This document shows, one piece after another, positions 1 to 13,441 of a DNA stretch of 64,000 nt. Source of the stretch: Canna indica (Eukaryota > Streptophyta > Magnoliopsida > Zingiberales > Cannaceae). The stretch is taken from NCBI GenBank assembly GCA_034359265.1, contig CP136895.1, positions 5,644,501 through 5,708,500 on the forward strand, given 5' to 3'. Positions within the stretch are counted from its first letter, which is position 1. Each line of letters starts with the position of its first letter. A model generated the notes under the pieces. That model worked only from the letters and a program-made list of their open reading frames with translations. It was not told where the DNA came from and ran no database searches. Position numbers and translations under genes: made by a program.

Positions 1-3000
1 ATAGTTTTCGGGCCACATCCCTCGCTCGACTTCTGGTGGGAAGAGGACTGCATCCTTCACATAAAAACCAAAGGCCTGCTTTCCTCCACCTATGATCTGT
101 GTTTCTTCAGTTTCCTGTGTTGTTTTCTCCTCAGGTTGCTCAGAAAATTTAGGGTTCCAAATTTGCAGCTGTGAGAATAAATATCATAATGTAAGAAATT
201 AAGATGAAGATGCAGTGGCAATGCTTGCTCAGGATAGTTATTTGCTACATAATTGACAGCATCGTGTGAGAAGGGCACCTGAAATTCTTCATAGTCTACA
301 ACACCATCTCCATCAATGTCAGCCTGAGCCCATAGATCCTTTGTATCTTCAGGACTAAGACAATGAGGATGACCACCTACACCAAGCTGCATCAGTTAAA
401 AGTATTAAGTATGCTAAGAGTAAGAATTTCAAATATATATTAATCTCCATTGAGAAGCCACAGGTACCTGCTGGAGTGCTTGACAGAAACTTGAGTAGGT
501 AATGTAATCACCAGGACTGTCTACTTTAAGGAATGCATATGCATTTTCTTCTGTAAGAGAAGCTGCTCGGAGAAGATACTGCATTTTGCAACAATTTTGA
601 AGTCAGACTCAGCTTATAAGAATTATTTCTTGTTGATAAAAATGACAATAAATATTTCAAGAGAAAATAAGTTTGACAGACATAATCAAGTATTCACCTT
701 AATAATGCCAAATACAGCTTCATTCCAGCTAGTTCTCAATGGTTTCCTGTTCTTATTTGGATTTAGAAGCCATATAAAATCAACTCCGCAGATGTTCCCA
801 CGATGATTGCGGTGGCTAACCCACTGCATGCAGAAAATAGAGACAAAAGGATATCAACTAACCATTAAGAAAATGACAACTTTGGCAGCACACATCATAA
901 TAGCGCAATAGTGATCATTATCTTAAAGATTATACAACCTTGTGGGCATCTACATCACTGTACTGGTGAGCAGTGTCGTATGATGAAACAAACCCTTGGG
1001 ACCTAAGAAACTTGTAGACATGCCCACGTTTGCTTCCATTCCAATCGCTGGAAAGTAGAGTAGAAGGTAAGAAAAGCTCATTCTATATATTCAGTAAGAA
1101 ATTCCAAATGTGTGAATTTGGTACTAACCCACAGAGTATGATAGGCATAGAATCCAGATTATGTTCTTTCTGGTATGCTTCTATATACTGAAGTATCTTA
1201 TACACCTGGTAACAACAACCCAACAAGAAAGTTATCAAGTTACAGGCTAATTAACAAATAAACATGATATAAATGACAACAATGAGGCATATGTTTACCT
1301 GTTGTAAGCGAACTATACACAAGCTAGAATCATGTGGAAATAACAAATGGGTATTCGCAATGAGAATTTGTTGCTGAATGCTGCACTTTTGCCCTTGCCA
1401 CAAAGGAACAACTGATTCCACATGTAAGAGCTGAGCAACACGGTCCCCAAAGTCATTAAAAAGCAAGTCTCTATGGTTTATAATATTAAAGTAGTCCCTG
1501 TGAACCGCAGTGAGGAGACCTGCACGCATAAAGACACGCCTTGTGAGCAGCAAACTAATGCAGGCACTAAAATATAACAAATAGAGCTGGTCCTCCTTAT
1601 TTTTTTACTATATAGTACACATGGTCATCAGGACTTGGGAGGCGAAATATTCTAACATGAACTAATTAGTGGCACGATTTTTTTATTTGTTGGATGAACA
1701 ATTAACTAAAAGACTGATCAATGCCAGAGAGAGGTTCAAGGAACATTTTTGAATGTAGGGTCGATATTATACCCCTCAAAAGAAGGAAAAAAAGACTTTG
1801 AATCAAATTCATAGTTAGCTTAGTTTATTTACATTCAGTTCTAAACCATGTCTAAGCACTTTGATGAATGTATTATATTTTGATACCAAAAACTAAAGTG
1901 CTGTTTGGTTAGCAAAAACTATTTTTTGGTTTGGTTTCAGTGAAACTAAAAACTTGATTTCGAAAACTTGATTTGGTTTCTAGTTTTCAGTTTTCTAAAA
2001 ACGCGTTTGGTTAATGAAAACAACATCAGTTTTAGTTAGTTGAAACTAGTGAATATTTATTTGGTTATAAAAAATAATATTAATTTTCCTTGAACATTTT
2101 TAGTAATAATTAAATGTTTAGTTAGTTTACAAAATTAAATATTTGCTAATATGGTAATAAAATATTTATATGATTTAATTAAGTAGGTTATTGATAATTT
2201 AAGATTTTTTGTTCAATTAAATATAAAAATTAATTAATAGTTATTTTAATTTTTTTTAAAAAATAAGTCCAATGGTCTAAAATTAGTTTTGATTAAATTA
2301 TAAATAGATCAACTTTAAGAAAATTGAGTTATTTAAAATTTGGGTTTGAGTCAATTAGATATAAATTGATTTAATTAATTTGTAAATTTAAGATAATAAT
2401 TTGAGTTGAAAATGATGATTTTTATTTTTATTTTTATTTTTAAAAATTAGATAAACTTTGATTTATTTTTAAATTAATTAATTTTAGGAAAAATATATAT
2501 TTATAATTACAAATTTGTCACTGTATTTTGATAATGAAACCGACAGTCTCGAAACCACAGAAAACGACATTCTGGTGTTTTCATTTTTATTAAGAAAACT
2601 GATTTCATTTTCATTTTGGTTTCGATTCAGTTTCATAAAAATACTGAACCAAACACGTTTTCGTAAACAGTTTTGATTTCAATGAAACTGAAATCATGAA
2701 AACAGACTTGGTTTCGCTAACCAAACAGGTCCTAAAACTTTTATTTTTAAAAAGAAAAGCAAAATAAATTGTTTCTGTTGGTCAGAAAGACTAAAAATCA
2801 ACTGTTAGCCAATTAAAAATCAACCGTTAGCCAATTAGATCCAAGAGTTTTACTTATTCACGTTAGCCAAATTGTATTGATCAGAGATTCAGAATCCACT
2901 ATGATAAGCATTTATTTCTCTAATAAATATATGGTATAATAACACCAATTTCCTTTTTGTTTGAGAGCATTTATTTCATGAAAAGCCGCATTCCAGTTCA

Positions 3001-3879
3001 TTTAATTTGTCAATTGGCACATTCACTCAAAAATGGGTCTATTGAAAGAAAAATACATTCCGATCATTCCATGAACAAATATAGACCTTAAATTGATTAA
3101 GTTGGAAAATTTTAGTAGCCGGAAAGGATCTTTTGCAAGCATATCATCATGTCAAAGAAAAAAAAAATCAATTTATGTACTCCTTTAGTGGAAAATATCC
3201 TTTTTTGTAAAGCAATTATAATCATCTAGCGATGCAAAAAACCTGTCCTGTTTCAGAATATACTTAAACACATTTGATTTGATACCGGAAGGATCTAGAA
3301 AGCTAGAAGTTCTGACATACATACCATCGCCGCGATTGTTCGTCCTGGCGAGCTTGAAACTGATATAGCCAGCCTCGCCAAGCTTATTCTCATACATGTT
3401 AACAAGCTCATCATTCCCCAACCAAACCTCCTACACCAATTCACGCCTCAAATCTTAAAGATGCAAAACAAACCTAATCAAGTGTGCAGTTTTTATTTTC
3501 AAGAAGCATTGATCATACCTGGAGGCAAATTATAGAGGAACGATCGCCTAAGAGCCTGTCGATGATCCTCCCGTTCCGGCTCAACCAGTACCCTCTGTAC
3601 TGGCTCTCCCTGCAGCTCTGGTCCTGTCACACCCGTTGTCCACCATCAGAAACCAAAGAAGATGTAGCGCAAAAAAGGGTTAAAAAGGCAACACAGGATT
3701 TGGCTGCCCACCTCCTCGCTGAGCCGCTTGTAGATGGGGGCAAGAATGTTGAAGGTGGTGCACGAGACACAGCGCTCGGAGACCACCACCGAGCCGCACC
3801 CTACCCGCACTCTCTTCTTGTCGTTGCCGTTGCTCTTCCTGTTCCTCCGGCGGTGCTGCTGTTGCTTCCGCCTGTCCAT
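1..3879 (-). CDS. Calcium-binding (EF-hand) CCR4-type endonuclease/exonuclease/phosphatase family protein, 3' end cut by window
   Basis: Spliced by eye on the minus strand into exons 3712-3879, 3519-3623, 3325-3430, 1299-1519, 1129-1205, 939-1047, 698-823, 468-578, 279-386 and 1-168. Every junction is GT-AG and all phases agree, giving about 433 codons with no stop before the edge. The N-terminal part reads CTTFNILAPIYKRL and IICLQEVWLGNDEL (Mg-binding Glu). Exon 4 has NTHLLFP, the exon 5/6 junction gives ILCGDWN and exon 7 HRGNICGVDFIWLL, the signature blocks of the CCR4/Nocturnin EEP nuclease fold. Exons 8-9 add an EF-hand region with a canonical loop DIDGDGVVDYEE. This order matches the plant 'calcium-binding endonuclease/exonuclease/phosphatase' family; mRNA deadenylation or nucleotide-phosphate cleavage is inferred from the family. 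No transit peptide is obvious. The start is uncertain: I chose the ATG at 3879, but an upstream exon is possible (an ATG followed by a candidate GT donor near 4028). The intron between exons 3 and 4 is about 1.8 kb and holds a Tourist-like element. Confidence 0.9.
1897..2732. mobile_element. Tourist-like (PIF/Harbinger) MITE, copy 1, inside an intron
   Basis: AT-rich non-coding element of 836 bp. The ends are imperfect inverted repeats around CTGTTTGGTTAGC, flanked on both sides by TAA (1894-1896 and 2733-2735). Copies at 5545 and 30106 share the ends and the AT-rich interior. It sits in the long intron of the EEP nuclease gene, so it must be spliced out with that intron. It has no coding capacity, so it would need a PIF/Harbinger transposase from elsewhere. 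Confidence 0.85.
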
Positions 3880-4029
3880 GACCACCAGCTCATCATTTCG
3901 CTCTTTCCTCTGCTCTCGATCCAAAGCACAAAAACAAGTAATGAGGAGAAAAATTGAGCTATATAATCAAGAGCAAATCAACTTATAGCTAGGAAAAGGG
4001 AGAAGGTAGTGAGATCCAATTCTTCGTAC

Positions 4030-5544
4030 CATGTTGGAATTGGAATGAGAGGGAGGTAGGAGAAGAAAGACAAGGAAGAAGGCTGAGAAGAAACGGAATA
4101 AAAGAAGCGAAATTGGAGTTCGAGATTTGAGAATGCGATAGAAACTGAAGGGTTCCGTTTTTGGCGAGCGATTCGATCGGTGGAACGGAAGAGGCGGAGG
4201 AGGGTATATATAATAATACATTAATTACAGCATCGACTAAGTAAAGAGAGAGAGAGAGAGGAGGAGGAATTGGGAGTTGGGACAGCGACGAGGCCCGTAA
4301 GAGCCGGGTGGCGGACCCTTCGAGATCCAAAGGCCTAAATTGGTCCAACGCCAGGACCCGGTCAATCTTCTGGTCCGCAATCGTTACGGGCGGTGCAGAG
4401 GAGTAATTTTTTATTTTTTTTGACCGCACACAAATATCAACCGTTGATTCCGATGGACCGTTCATGCCACGGTGCACTGCCCGCCGCCCACGAGACGGCC
4501 AATACCATCAGATGGACCCGCTTCCTGATTGGATCAGGGTTGTCCACCGGTGGGTCCACGGACTCCAGGTATATTAGTGGGAAGTACGGGACGCTCAAAG
4601 ATAGAAAAAACTAAAAAAACAGGGGGCACGAAAGAAAGGGGCGGTGGTGGGGCGGTTTTTTCGTGCCCTGAGTCCCGGTTGGGCGACCGCACCGCAATAA
4701 TAAAGGTAACCGACACACGAAAGAGGGGCTTCGTGTGGGGGCCACTTTCCGCATCGCACGACGGGGGGTGGGGGGGATCGGATCGTGCGCATCATTGCGG
4801 CCACTGCAATTGGTGGCACGACTCTGATATGGGCGGACTCGAGTGGGACACGCGTCAGGCGACGGGGACCGGGGCGGTTCGGTAAAACGGTTGCAGGGAG
4901 GCCCTCGCGCTGGAAAACCACGGGCGTTATTTTTGTTCGTGGGGGTGATTCGTCGCGGCCGTTCCGCATCGCATTATTACACTGCATATATTTATTAGCT
5001 TGTTGTTTCGGAACGTATTACGATCATTTTCTGATTAATATTATATTATATTATATTATATTTACTGTGTCGGTAGATCGAAGCGGTAGCGTCGAGGGTT
5101 AATAATGACTAAATGGAATCTTAACCCTAAAGCGACATTTGGTACTAATGGCAAGAAATTGCACATGGATAAGTGGACTTTATGATGCATAGTTTCTTCG
5201 ACGACGCCTCTTGTACGTCACGCTTACACTGCATGTCACATGGGAGGATGATAAAACGCCAGTGTGTTTAATTCAAATATATATATTTTGCTAATTCTGA
5301 TATAATTTCTTTAATTCAGATATTAATATGATACTAATTATATGATTTGTCTCACCTACTGTCCTCGTGCAAAAAGAAGTCAATAATTATCATAAAAGAT
5401 GAAAACAAATTGCATGGGCCATTAATTTCAGTCCAGATATGCATAAAGCTAAATATTTCACTGCTATTTGAGGATAATTGGATAAAGACAACCTTGAAAA
5501 TAAAGATATTATTGCATGTGGCATATCACTCAGCCAAACATCAA
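4030..5544. other. Upstream region of the EEP nuclease gene; GC-rich patch, no gene recognised
   Basis: The DNA upstream of the minus-strand nuclease gene contains a (GA)n tract at 4243-4260 and a GC-rich stretch at about 4270-4980, unlike the AT-rich surroundings. This fits a promoter/5'UTR region, but I could not place a TATA box or transcription start. Open frames here (for example 4529-4885 plus, 4595-4987 minus) overlap each other and show no recognisable domain. A short TTATA repeat run lies at 5038-5062. Confidence 0.5.
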
Positions 5545-6337
5545 GGGACTGTTCGATTAGTGAAATCAAATTTTTTTTCATAATTTTGATTTTATTAAAA
5601 TTAAAATTATTTATAAAAATATATTTAGTTCAATATTTTTATAAAACTAAATTAAAATTAGAATAAAAATGAAACTAATTTTTTTAATAAAAATAAATTA
5701 TTTTCTGTGATTTTGAGACTGTCGATTTCGTTATCAAAATGCATCGATAATTTTGTAATTATAAAAATATATTTTTATAAAATTAATTAATTTTAAAATA
5801 AATCAAATTATATTTATTTTTTTATTTTTTAAAAATAAAAATTATCATTTTCAACTAAAACTATTATCTTAAAATTATAAATTAATTAAACCAATTTATA
5901 TCAAATTGACTAAAACTCAAATTTTAAAATAACTCAATTTTCTTAAAGTTAACCTATTTATAATTAATCAAAACTAATTTTAGACTACTGGATTTATTTT
6001 TTTTAAAAAATATTATAATAATAATTAATTAATTTTTATATCTAATTGAACAAAAAAAATCTTAAAACACCAATAACTTAGTTAATTAAATATTATAAAT
6101 ATTTTATAATCATATTAGCAAATATTTAATTTTGTAAACTAACTAAATATTTAATATTCCTTTTTATATCCAAATAAATATTCTGATTTCAACGGACTAA
6201 AACTAATGTTGTTTTCATTAACCAAATGCGTTTTTAAAAAATTGAAAAACTTGAAATTAAAATCAAATTTTCGAAATTAAGTTTTCAATTTTACTAAAAC
6301 CAAATTAGAAAATAATTTTTGCTAATCAAACAGCACC
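5545..6337. mobile_element. Tourist-like (PIF/Harbinger) MITE, copy 2
   Basis: 793-bp AT-rich element with ends GGGACTGTTCGATTAG and, inverted at the right, GGTGCTGTTTGATTAGC, the same family as at 1897 and 30106. The right flank is TAA (6338-6340) and the left flank CAA (5542-5544), that is, a TAA target duplication with one change. No coding capacity. Confidence 0.8.
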
Positions 6338-6364
6338 TAATGCTGCCCAGATTTGAGAGACTTA

Positions 6365-6861
6365 GGCATTGTTTGGATGAGATGTAGCATGGTTTAGTAA
6401 TATATGGTATGATACTGTAATTATTGTTATCATATTTGGGAAGATAATATGATATGTTATGATTAAATATCATATTTCTGTTTGGTTTGATGGTATGGTA
6501 TGATTCCTCAAATGATCAGAATGCTCACAAATATAAAAATTCATGCAATATTATATTAAATTCATTTTTTATCAAAATATTAGATTTAATTAAATATATA
6601 AATTTTTTACAAAAGAAAAAAATATGAAGAAATAAAAGCATAATAAAGACCGACGAATAAAAAATATATATGAAAAGTTGATAGGTACTTTAGGTATTAA
6701 AATTTGATAATCACGAGAAATCACCGAATTAGTAGTTTCAAAAATCTTATAAAATGATTACCGTACTATACTATACCATGATTTTAAAAGTTTTTTCAAA
6801 TGTAAAATTATATCATACCATATCATAGTAAATCATATTCTATCGTGAAATGAATAAAGCC
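6365..6861. mobile_element. Tourist-like MITE, second family
   Basis: 497-bp non-coding element flanked by TTA on both sides (6362-6364 and 6862-6864). The left end reads GGCATTGTTTGGATGA and the right end, read inverted, GGCTTTATTCATTTCACGA, so the terminal repeats are diverged. The interior repeats an ATGGTATGAT-like motif on both sides (near 6410 and 6490, inverted near 6775-6835), giving fold-back potential. The TTA duplication points to PIF/Harbinger. Confidence 0.65.
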
Positions 6862-6864
6862 TTA

Positions 6865-8947
6865 ATTGATATGTATATAGACGTGGTGGTCTCTGACTCT
6901 CTGCATTAGGTTAGGGTTTTGTATATATGATGCTGATGGCCAAACTTCTCCCTTTCTTTGGCGTGATGATGTGGTTGATATATATCTGATGGATTCAAGA
7001 AAAATTAATTATTCGCCTCTTTACTTGGCAGCAAATATATGGATATGGCATCTTTGTGCTTATCTATAGTTGTTCAATTGTATTGGGTAACATTTGATTT
7101 GACCTATTCACTATTCTTTGCAGATGTTGGGGTTATTAATTTTACAGAGGATTATAATATATATAGTGAGTATCTAATTAATCAACACAAGTCATCTCAT
7201 TCGGTCCAAGCCTCGTGTCAAATAATCATCAATTGAGGCTCCAGCCTCCAGATTTAGAATTTCTCATTGTAAAAGGTCCAACCTAATCTAATCTTAGTTT
7301 TTGATCTAGATCAATAAAATAAGTATATATGCAATCTTCACATGATTAATTAGGTTGAGTTTCACTAAGAAGCATCCGTCTTGGAAATCTCTTGCTCAAA
7401 TTAAGTAAATGAACATGAGCAACTATGTTTTATCTATCAGGTGCCATTAGAAATTCAAATCCTATGCTTCTATACAATTGCTTGCAACCCTTCCCTCTCA
7501 ATATATAAAGCATGTTCAAATATATTGTCGGCAAGACAACAAAATATCTCAGAAGCAAATCCATCAGTTGTTAAATGAATGGCCAATAAAATTAACCCAA
7601 ATCCCTACTTCTTTATTAATTATTCGCAATTGGTAATGAAACGTTTGATTAATTTTCTAATTACACATTTCAAATTGTTTGTGGGTGGAGTTGATTCTGA
7701 TATATACAACTTCCAAGTCTCCTTCACATGCACTTGCATGAAGAATTGAAGACCAACCATTTTTTTCCTCGTTCACAGGTTACTACGTAGCAGCCAAATG
7801 TAAAAGGATTGCTTTTGTCTTCCCCTACGTACTCACGTAGTCACATGCATGTGGTTGCCCGATGTCAAATTTCTACCCACCTGCAAACATCAGTTAATTA
7901 ATACATTTGACAACTTATCTCTCCTAATTAATGAATCTTGTTTCCAAGATGAATTAATAAGCTGAAAAAAGAGTGAAAAAAGCACTCCTCATGATGTCAG
8001 TTTATCTTATTAAGCATTTAAATTTGGTTCCTCTTTTTAATTAAAAATTTCAGAATTATAATAATGATAATTGGCTCATTTTTTATTGTGAACTTTTTTA
8101 GTGGAACTTGATATAAAATCCAAGGTTATGAGCATGTCTGCTAAAGGAAGGGTTGAGGACCCAGGATATCCGGAAGTTGATTATGTTGTATCACATAACC
8201 TAGTTTCAAGTTTCAACCCTACTATGATATTGGCTTTACTGAGCATGGGTGATCACCACACTGACCCTTAACATCTATTGAAAGGCCCCAGGAACTAGAA
8301 TAATTAAAATGGCTTTAGCCTGAGGTTATATTTCAGGTGGAGTGAACAAAGATCCCAAGTTCTTGAATGGTTTTGAATGTGGCAACATGGTCATAGATTT
8401 TATTTTGGGGTGTTTTAATAGAGTAAGCTGTGTTCTCTTAACATTTAACAATCATTCATGGTCAAGCTGGTTTGATATCACACGGAGGAAAATGAGACAG
8501 CTTTTATATGCCTTGAAATTTAATTGAAGAATATTAAGCTAAAATTTAGTGCCCTGTGCCCAAAAGAATTTCATGCTAAAGCACTTAGCAATTCAATTAA
8601 ACAAAGAAGGTCGTAGAACAATGTTCTTCAAACTAATGACAAAAACTTAAAACATCGAAAGGTATGTGGACAACAAACCTTAAGCATTTAATATCAAATG
8701 AATAAGCGTCAACCATAGATATTCATACAAATTGTAGTGTAAAATGTACACCATACTAATAGAAGAAACTGAAATTATAGGGGCGATATGAGTATTTTCT
8801 CTGAAGGAAAAGAACGAAGGGTCCAAACGCTTTACCAAACATTGAGAAATCATATATGATGAAGATTTACTATACAGTTTAGAGAAAAAGAAAGGGAAGA
8901 AGGCAACAAATGTAGTGTTACCCTACATTATATAGTATATACAAGAC
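6865..8947. other. Intergenic, no gene recognised
   Basis: AT-rich DNA between a MITE and the 3' end of the RING-variant gene. Short open frames (7039-7236, 8342-8527) show no domain, and flanking splice or codon signals do not support them. The last few hundred bases before 8948 probably include the 3'UTR of the minus-strand RING-variant gene, but I could not assign a poly(A) signal. Confidence 0.5.
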
Positions 8948-11900
8948 TTATACAGTCGGATGGTAGCCAGGATTCAATGTTAGGTCTGTTGTCTGGTGAT
9001 TTCTACTTGCACCCCACTCTTGACAGCATTCTAGTGCAAGACGAAAAGAAGTGCCTAATCCAAGTACGATGAGAACACCTGCACAATTTGCTATCAACAC
9101 TTTACATATATGTTTCACTAGCATTTATTTGAAAAATAAATAGCGAACAAGACTATTTTGAAATTATACAGAACAATAAATTTAAAATGGTTTCGCTTAT
9201 TCATCCAAATTTATGAATCTAAGCAAAGATGGGTCTCTTTGGAAGCCAAAAGTTCTAAGTAAACGATTTTGACTTTGATGAGAAAAGAGAGAGATGATTA
9301 AAAGATAAGCGCAACTAATTGTTGCCCTTGAAGTTGATCATAAATACAAAAAAAGTGCCCAGTTTCATATCTGAGGTGACTTTGCACAAGAAAAGCATTC
9401 AATCAACCTTGAACCAGCAAATAGAGGTGGCAATTGAAACCAGTTAACCGAACCACAAAATCTGATTTCAGATAGTGGATTTGTGGTTCGGTTTCGGTTA
9501 GTAAAATCCAAAAACTGATTAAAATCGGTTCAGTTTCAGTTACGTGTCGCCGATAACCGGTAACCGAAACCGATAATACTTAATTATATATATACATTAA
9601 TAATTATATATGTTAAGTAATTATATATATTTGAAATTTATCAACCGGTTAGTAAACGGGTAACCAATTAGTATCCGAACCGGCTATCCGACGGATAACC
9701 ATTGTTGGATTATCGATAATGAACTAGTTTCGGTTCCGGATACTAGTTTTTGAAACCAAACTATTTCGGTTTCGGTTTCAGTTAGCGGGTTTGGAAATCA
9801 GTTTCGGTTTCGGTTAACCACCAAAAGTGCGGTTAACTGAACCGTTGCCATCCCTACTAGCAAATAAACAGATCTTCCTCTCTCAACCTTTTAGCTAATG
9901 AAGCACACATGATCCTGAAGTCTAGCAGTTATTTTCAGTCAGAGACAGGAATCTCTGTTGGATTTGTCTCAAATATAGAAATAAAGGAACCAATTGTTAA
10001 GCCTGGATGTAGATTAAGATTGACATTGTTTATTCAAAATTTTCCAGCACAGTTTTATTAGATCTCTTCTTTAATTGTTGCCTTAAATTTGAAAAAAAAA
10101 AATATCTATAAAGATTTGTCCTAAATTGGAGCAGATACTTCCAAAATAAACATATAAATGACTTGAATTAAATAGATAGGAGCTCACAGCAGGAAGCGAA
10201 TGTTACCAATTATGATGTTTACGGGCAGTGCAGAAACGCCAAGAGAAACTGACACTAGCACATCCAACAATAATCCTCCAATTAAAATGACAAATGCCAC
10301 CCAGATTGGGCTAAAACATCTCTGATAACAAAAAGAACCCAAATGTGTGTAAATACAAGCAATAAAATGAATGCATGCATAATGTAGATTGAAACAGCAA
10401 TAAAAGTGATTGTGCTGATCGTGACAATAAGACAACATTCAATCCACATTAAATTGAGCATTGCAAGTAGACTCTGAATGCTAAAATGCAGCTCAAGCAA
10501 CCTTAGAGAGATAGATACCCTTTCACGTTCTTGTCCCACATAGCCAGAGTTGATCCTCCAGACCCAGTTAGTTGACTGTTTCATAGATAGGGAAAGGAAA
10601 ATGCAAAAAGAAAACTTAGTAGTTTATCCAGTAAATCATACTATAACAAACCTCTAAAACAAAATTGTATCCAAAAGTTGAAACAAAGGATGGCGATAAC
10701 TAACAAGAAGAAAGTAACTTTATAAAAACTTGAGATTTTTTTTTAAAAAAAATAATTATATTTTTATATTCTGCCACATAAAACGAGGCACAAGCCATAT
10801 ACTGAATATTCAGATGGCATCTGACCGATTTAGCTATAATGTTTTCCATTATGTTTGGCAGTGTTATGAAGTATAAACAACATGTAACAAGTGATGCCAA
10901 AACCTAACAAAATACTCCTCATGCTACTACGATATAGCACAACATGTCCTTTCTACTTCAATATACTTACACTAGGTTGTGACTCTGGAAATGGCACATT
11001 CACAGCTATCTGCCTGGACAGAAAGGTTTCAGGCTCAGAAACTTGTTCCATTTAAAACAAATGGAATGAGAAAAGAAGAAGAAAACTTACTGGCATATTT
11101 CACATTTATTTGAACCTTTAGTATGGAACCAAATATCAATGCAAGACCGGTGAGCTTTAGCAAGTTCACCTCGGCATCTGCACCCAAGGTCAATCAGTGA
11201 TTCTTCTGTTTGCTGCTGACAAACTCTGCTTGAGTTTTAGAGCATGAGAAAATCAATATTCAGAAATAAGAGGGAAAAGAGAAATAACTATTGAAATGTT
11301 TAACCACGACGTATAACATGTGGTTCAATGCCAGTAAGGATTATGGGAATCCAATGAAGTCAATGGCGAATGCTTGATGCCCTAAATACACCAATTTCGG
11401 CTTTGGATGCACTACTAGGGGTACCAGTCAGAAAGACTATGTTGATTAGTAGATAAAATACAATCTTAGCAAAGAGAAGATATTCAAAATATCAAATATC
11501 TTAAGGTATGAGAAGTGACTGAAGAATCATAAGATGAATTTCAAGTAGTATTGGATAAAAAGCAACCTAAGAAAAAAAATCTGAGCTCGTGGTCTTAACA
11601 GCTCTTACATTGTAAAAGTGTAGCAGAGCTTTACCATATTAGTGTTTCACAATGCTAATATGATTGTTGAGAATTATTATAGGACATATAAATTGATATA
11701 TTTGAGAAACTGAATTATTTTCAAAAGTATAAAATAGGGAAATATTCTAATATTGGCAACTAACTTATCTTTTAATCTAACATATCTGGAAAGGAAACTG
11801 CCTCTTTGCTTGAAGGAACCCTTCCCTAGCCCTCCATTGTGAGGAGACCAGTAAAGTAGACTACAATTGCTTCGTGATACAAAGAGTTGCCAATTCAATG

Positions 11901-13441
11901 AATGCTGCATGGTGGTAGTTGCTCAATATGGAAAAATCTTGTAGCTGAGGCTACTCAACTAGGATATGTTAACTCCATATCTAAAGCCTCTAGAGAGGAA
12001 ATGACTGGGCTGCCATGAAATATAATCCCCCCCCATGCTTATTGCAAATAAGCTTTGAGTAAATGGGGAAAGATATTGCAGACTACACCACATCCTCTTA
12101 TTCATCTTCATCCCTTTCTTGAGGTCCTCTTGTCCTACATTATCTTTCTAAAATTTCTCTCTTTCATCACACCAACTTAACCCCCCTCCTTTTCCATACT
12201 TCCACTCCCTGTTTAACTTTTCAGCTCTAGTGTGCCAACTCTTTTAGTAATCCATGCCCGATTCTTCTTCACCACTGTATACCCATCTCTGTGTCTTTCC
12301 CAACTCCCGTTGCAACTCAACTTCTAATATATAACTTGACCAATCTTTAGTACTTCCACATACTTTTAGGCAATATTGCAACTAAACACCAAAAGATCCA
12401 TAAATGCTTCATTATAGGACCTAATCTACATGAGCACTGGGCTATGATGAGTTCATTTCATTTCTTCTATTTATGATCACATTAAATAGCTATATTCTCT
12501 TCCCCTTTCAGACACCATGCTAGGTCACATGACCTAATTAAGAGAGGACTTTTATCAAGAAAGAAAGAGGTAATTCTTTTGCTAATCGCCCTTTACTGGA
12601 ATACAATTCTTAGTGGTCAATATATATTTGTAATAAAAAAAGATGTCACCTTCCTATTTGTTCAGAATGCTTGTAGTGTAGAGGCGTGTTTCTCATCATT
12701 TTCTCTTGTAGATGAGAAGGCTGAAGCTAGGTTTTTCATCAATTTCATGGACAAAATATATGATCAACAAGGTATAACTTCAAATTCCCCTAAAAAGTAA
12801 GTGGGAATTAAGGGAGCAGTTCTATGTGACACATGATCATTTTTTATAGTGACAATAAATACTATTGACACTTGACAGTAGTAAAACTAATCTGGCCTTG
12901 TAGAAGGATTTCATGTATAGATGAATGTTTGCATCAAAGGAGACGACAGAGGAAAAGGTCATAGCAAGAAAAGAAATTTGTGGAGCTGTACACAATCCGA
13001 CTTCCAATAGTATTCAATCCCTCAATAAATTTCTTTCTTCTCTATTAATTTGGACACAAAGCATAATATATCATGCAGGAGAGACCATTACAAAACATAT
13101 AATAAAATATTTCACATATTTCACCTGCATTGTTCCTGATAACTCTCACTCCTTGATAAGAAACCCTTCTTTGAGGCAGCCATCCCAGGAGTCTTGTCGT
13201 CTCCCTCAAAAGCTACACTCTTAGAGGTGCTCATGTTGGGTTTCATGACTTCATCTGGCTGGAAGACCGTGATGCTAAGTGCCAGAGGAGGCATGGCTGC
13301 ATCCATAGACACCTCCTGTGAAACCATACCTACCCCTCCTCTTTTTTCATCTCCACTATGATTCGTGGTTGACTTTGAATTGGTTTCAGATGCCACCTCA
13401 CATCTTTCCTGCCCCACTCCACCATTCTGATCATGAATCAT
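8948..13441 (-). CDS. RING-variant (RINGv/MARCH-type) membrane E3 ubiquitin ligase
   Basis: Minus-strand coding exons are 13125-13441, 11091-11225, 10971-11013, 10519-10575, 10207-10321 and 8948-9078. All junctions are GT-AG and in phase, giving 265 residues. Residues about 1-104 are a hydrophilic Ser/Met-rich leader. The exon 1/2 junction builds a C4HC3 RING-variant domain: CRVC, then CRC, H, C and finally CEIC, with GELAKAHRSCIDIW and FHTKGSNKCEIC visible. A basic linker follows, then two predicted membrane helices (FSPIWVAFVILIGG... and ...NIIIGVLIVLGLGTSF), and a short tail ending NPGYHPTV. This matches plant MARCH-like RINGv proteins, which ubiquitinate membrane or endomembrane substrates with an E2; the substrate is unknown. 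The start codon at 13441 follows an in-frame stop in the upstream exon. The first coding intron is 1.9 kb, and the last intron (9079-10206) carries a hAT MITE. Confidence 0.9.
9422..9856. mobile_element. hAT-type MITE in the last intron of the RINGv gene
   Basis: 435 bp, with ends TAGAGGTGGCAATTG and the inverted form GTTGCCATCCCTA, flanked by near-identical 8-bp repeats CCAGCAAA (9414-9421) and CTAGCAAA (9857-9864). The interior is made of repeated CGGTTTCGGTT/AACCGAAACC motifs. The 8-bp duplication with TA-ended termini indicates hAT. It has no ORF. Confidence 0.88.

Noticed and set aside
3484..3988. Plus-strand frames over the first exons of the nuclease gene
   Set aside because: They overlap clearly coding minus-strand exons with consistent splice sites; shadow frames.
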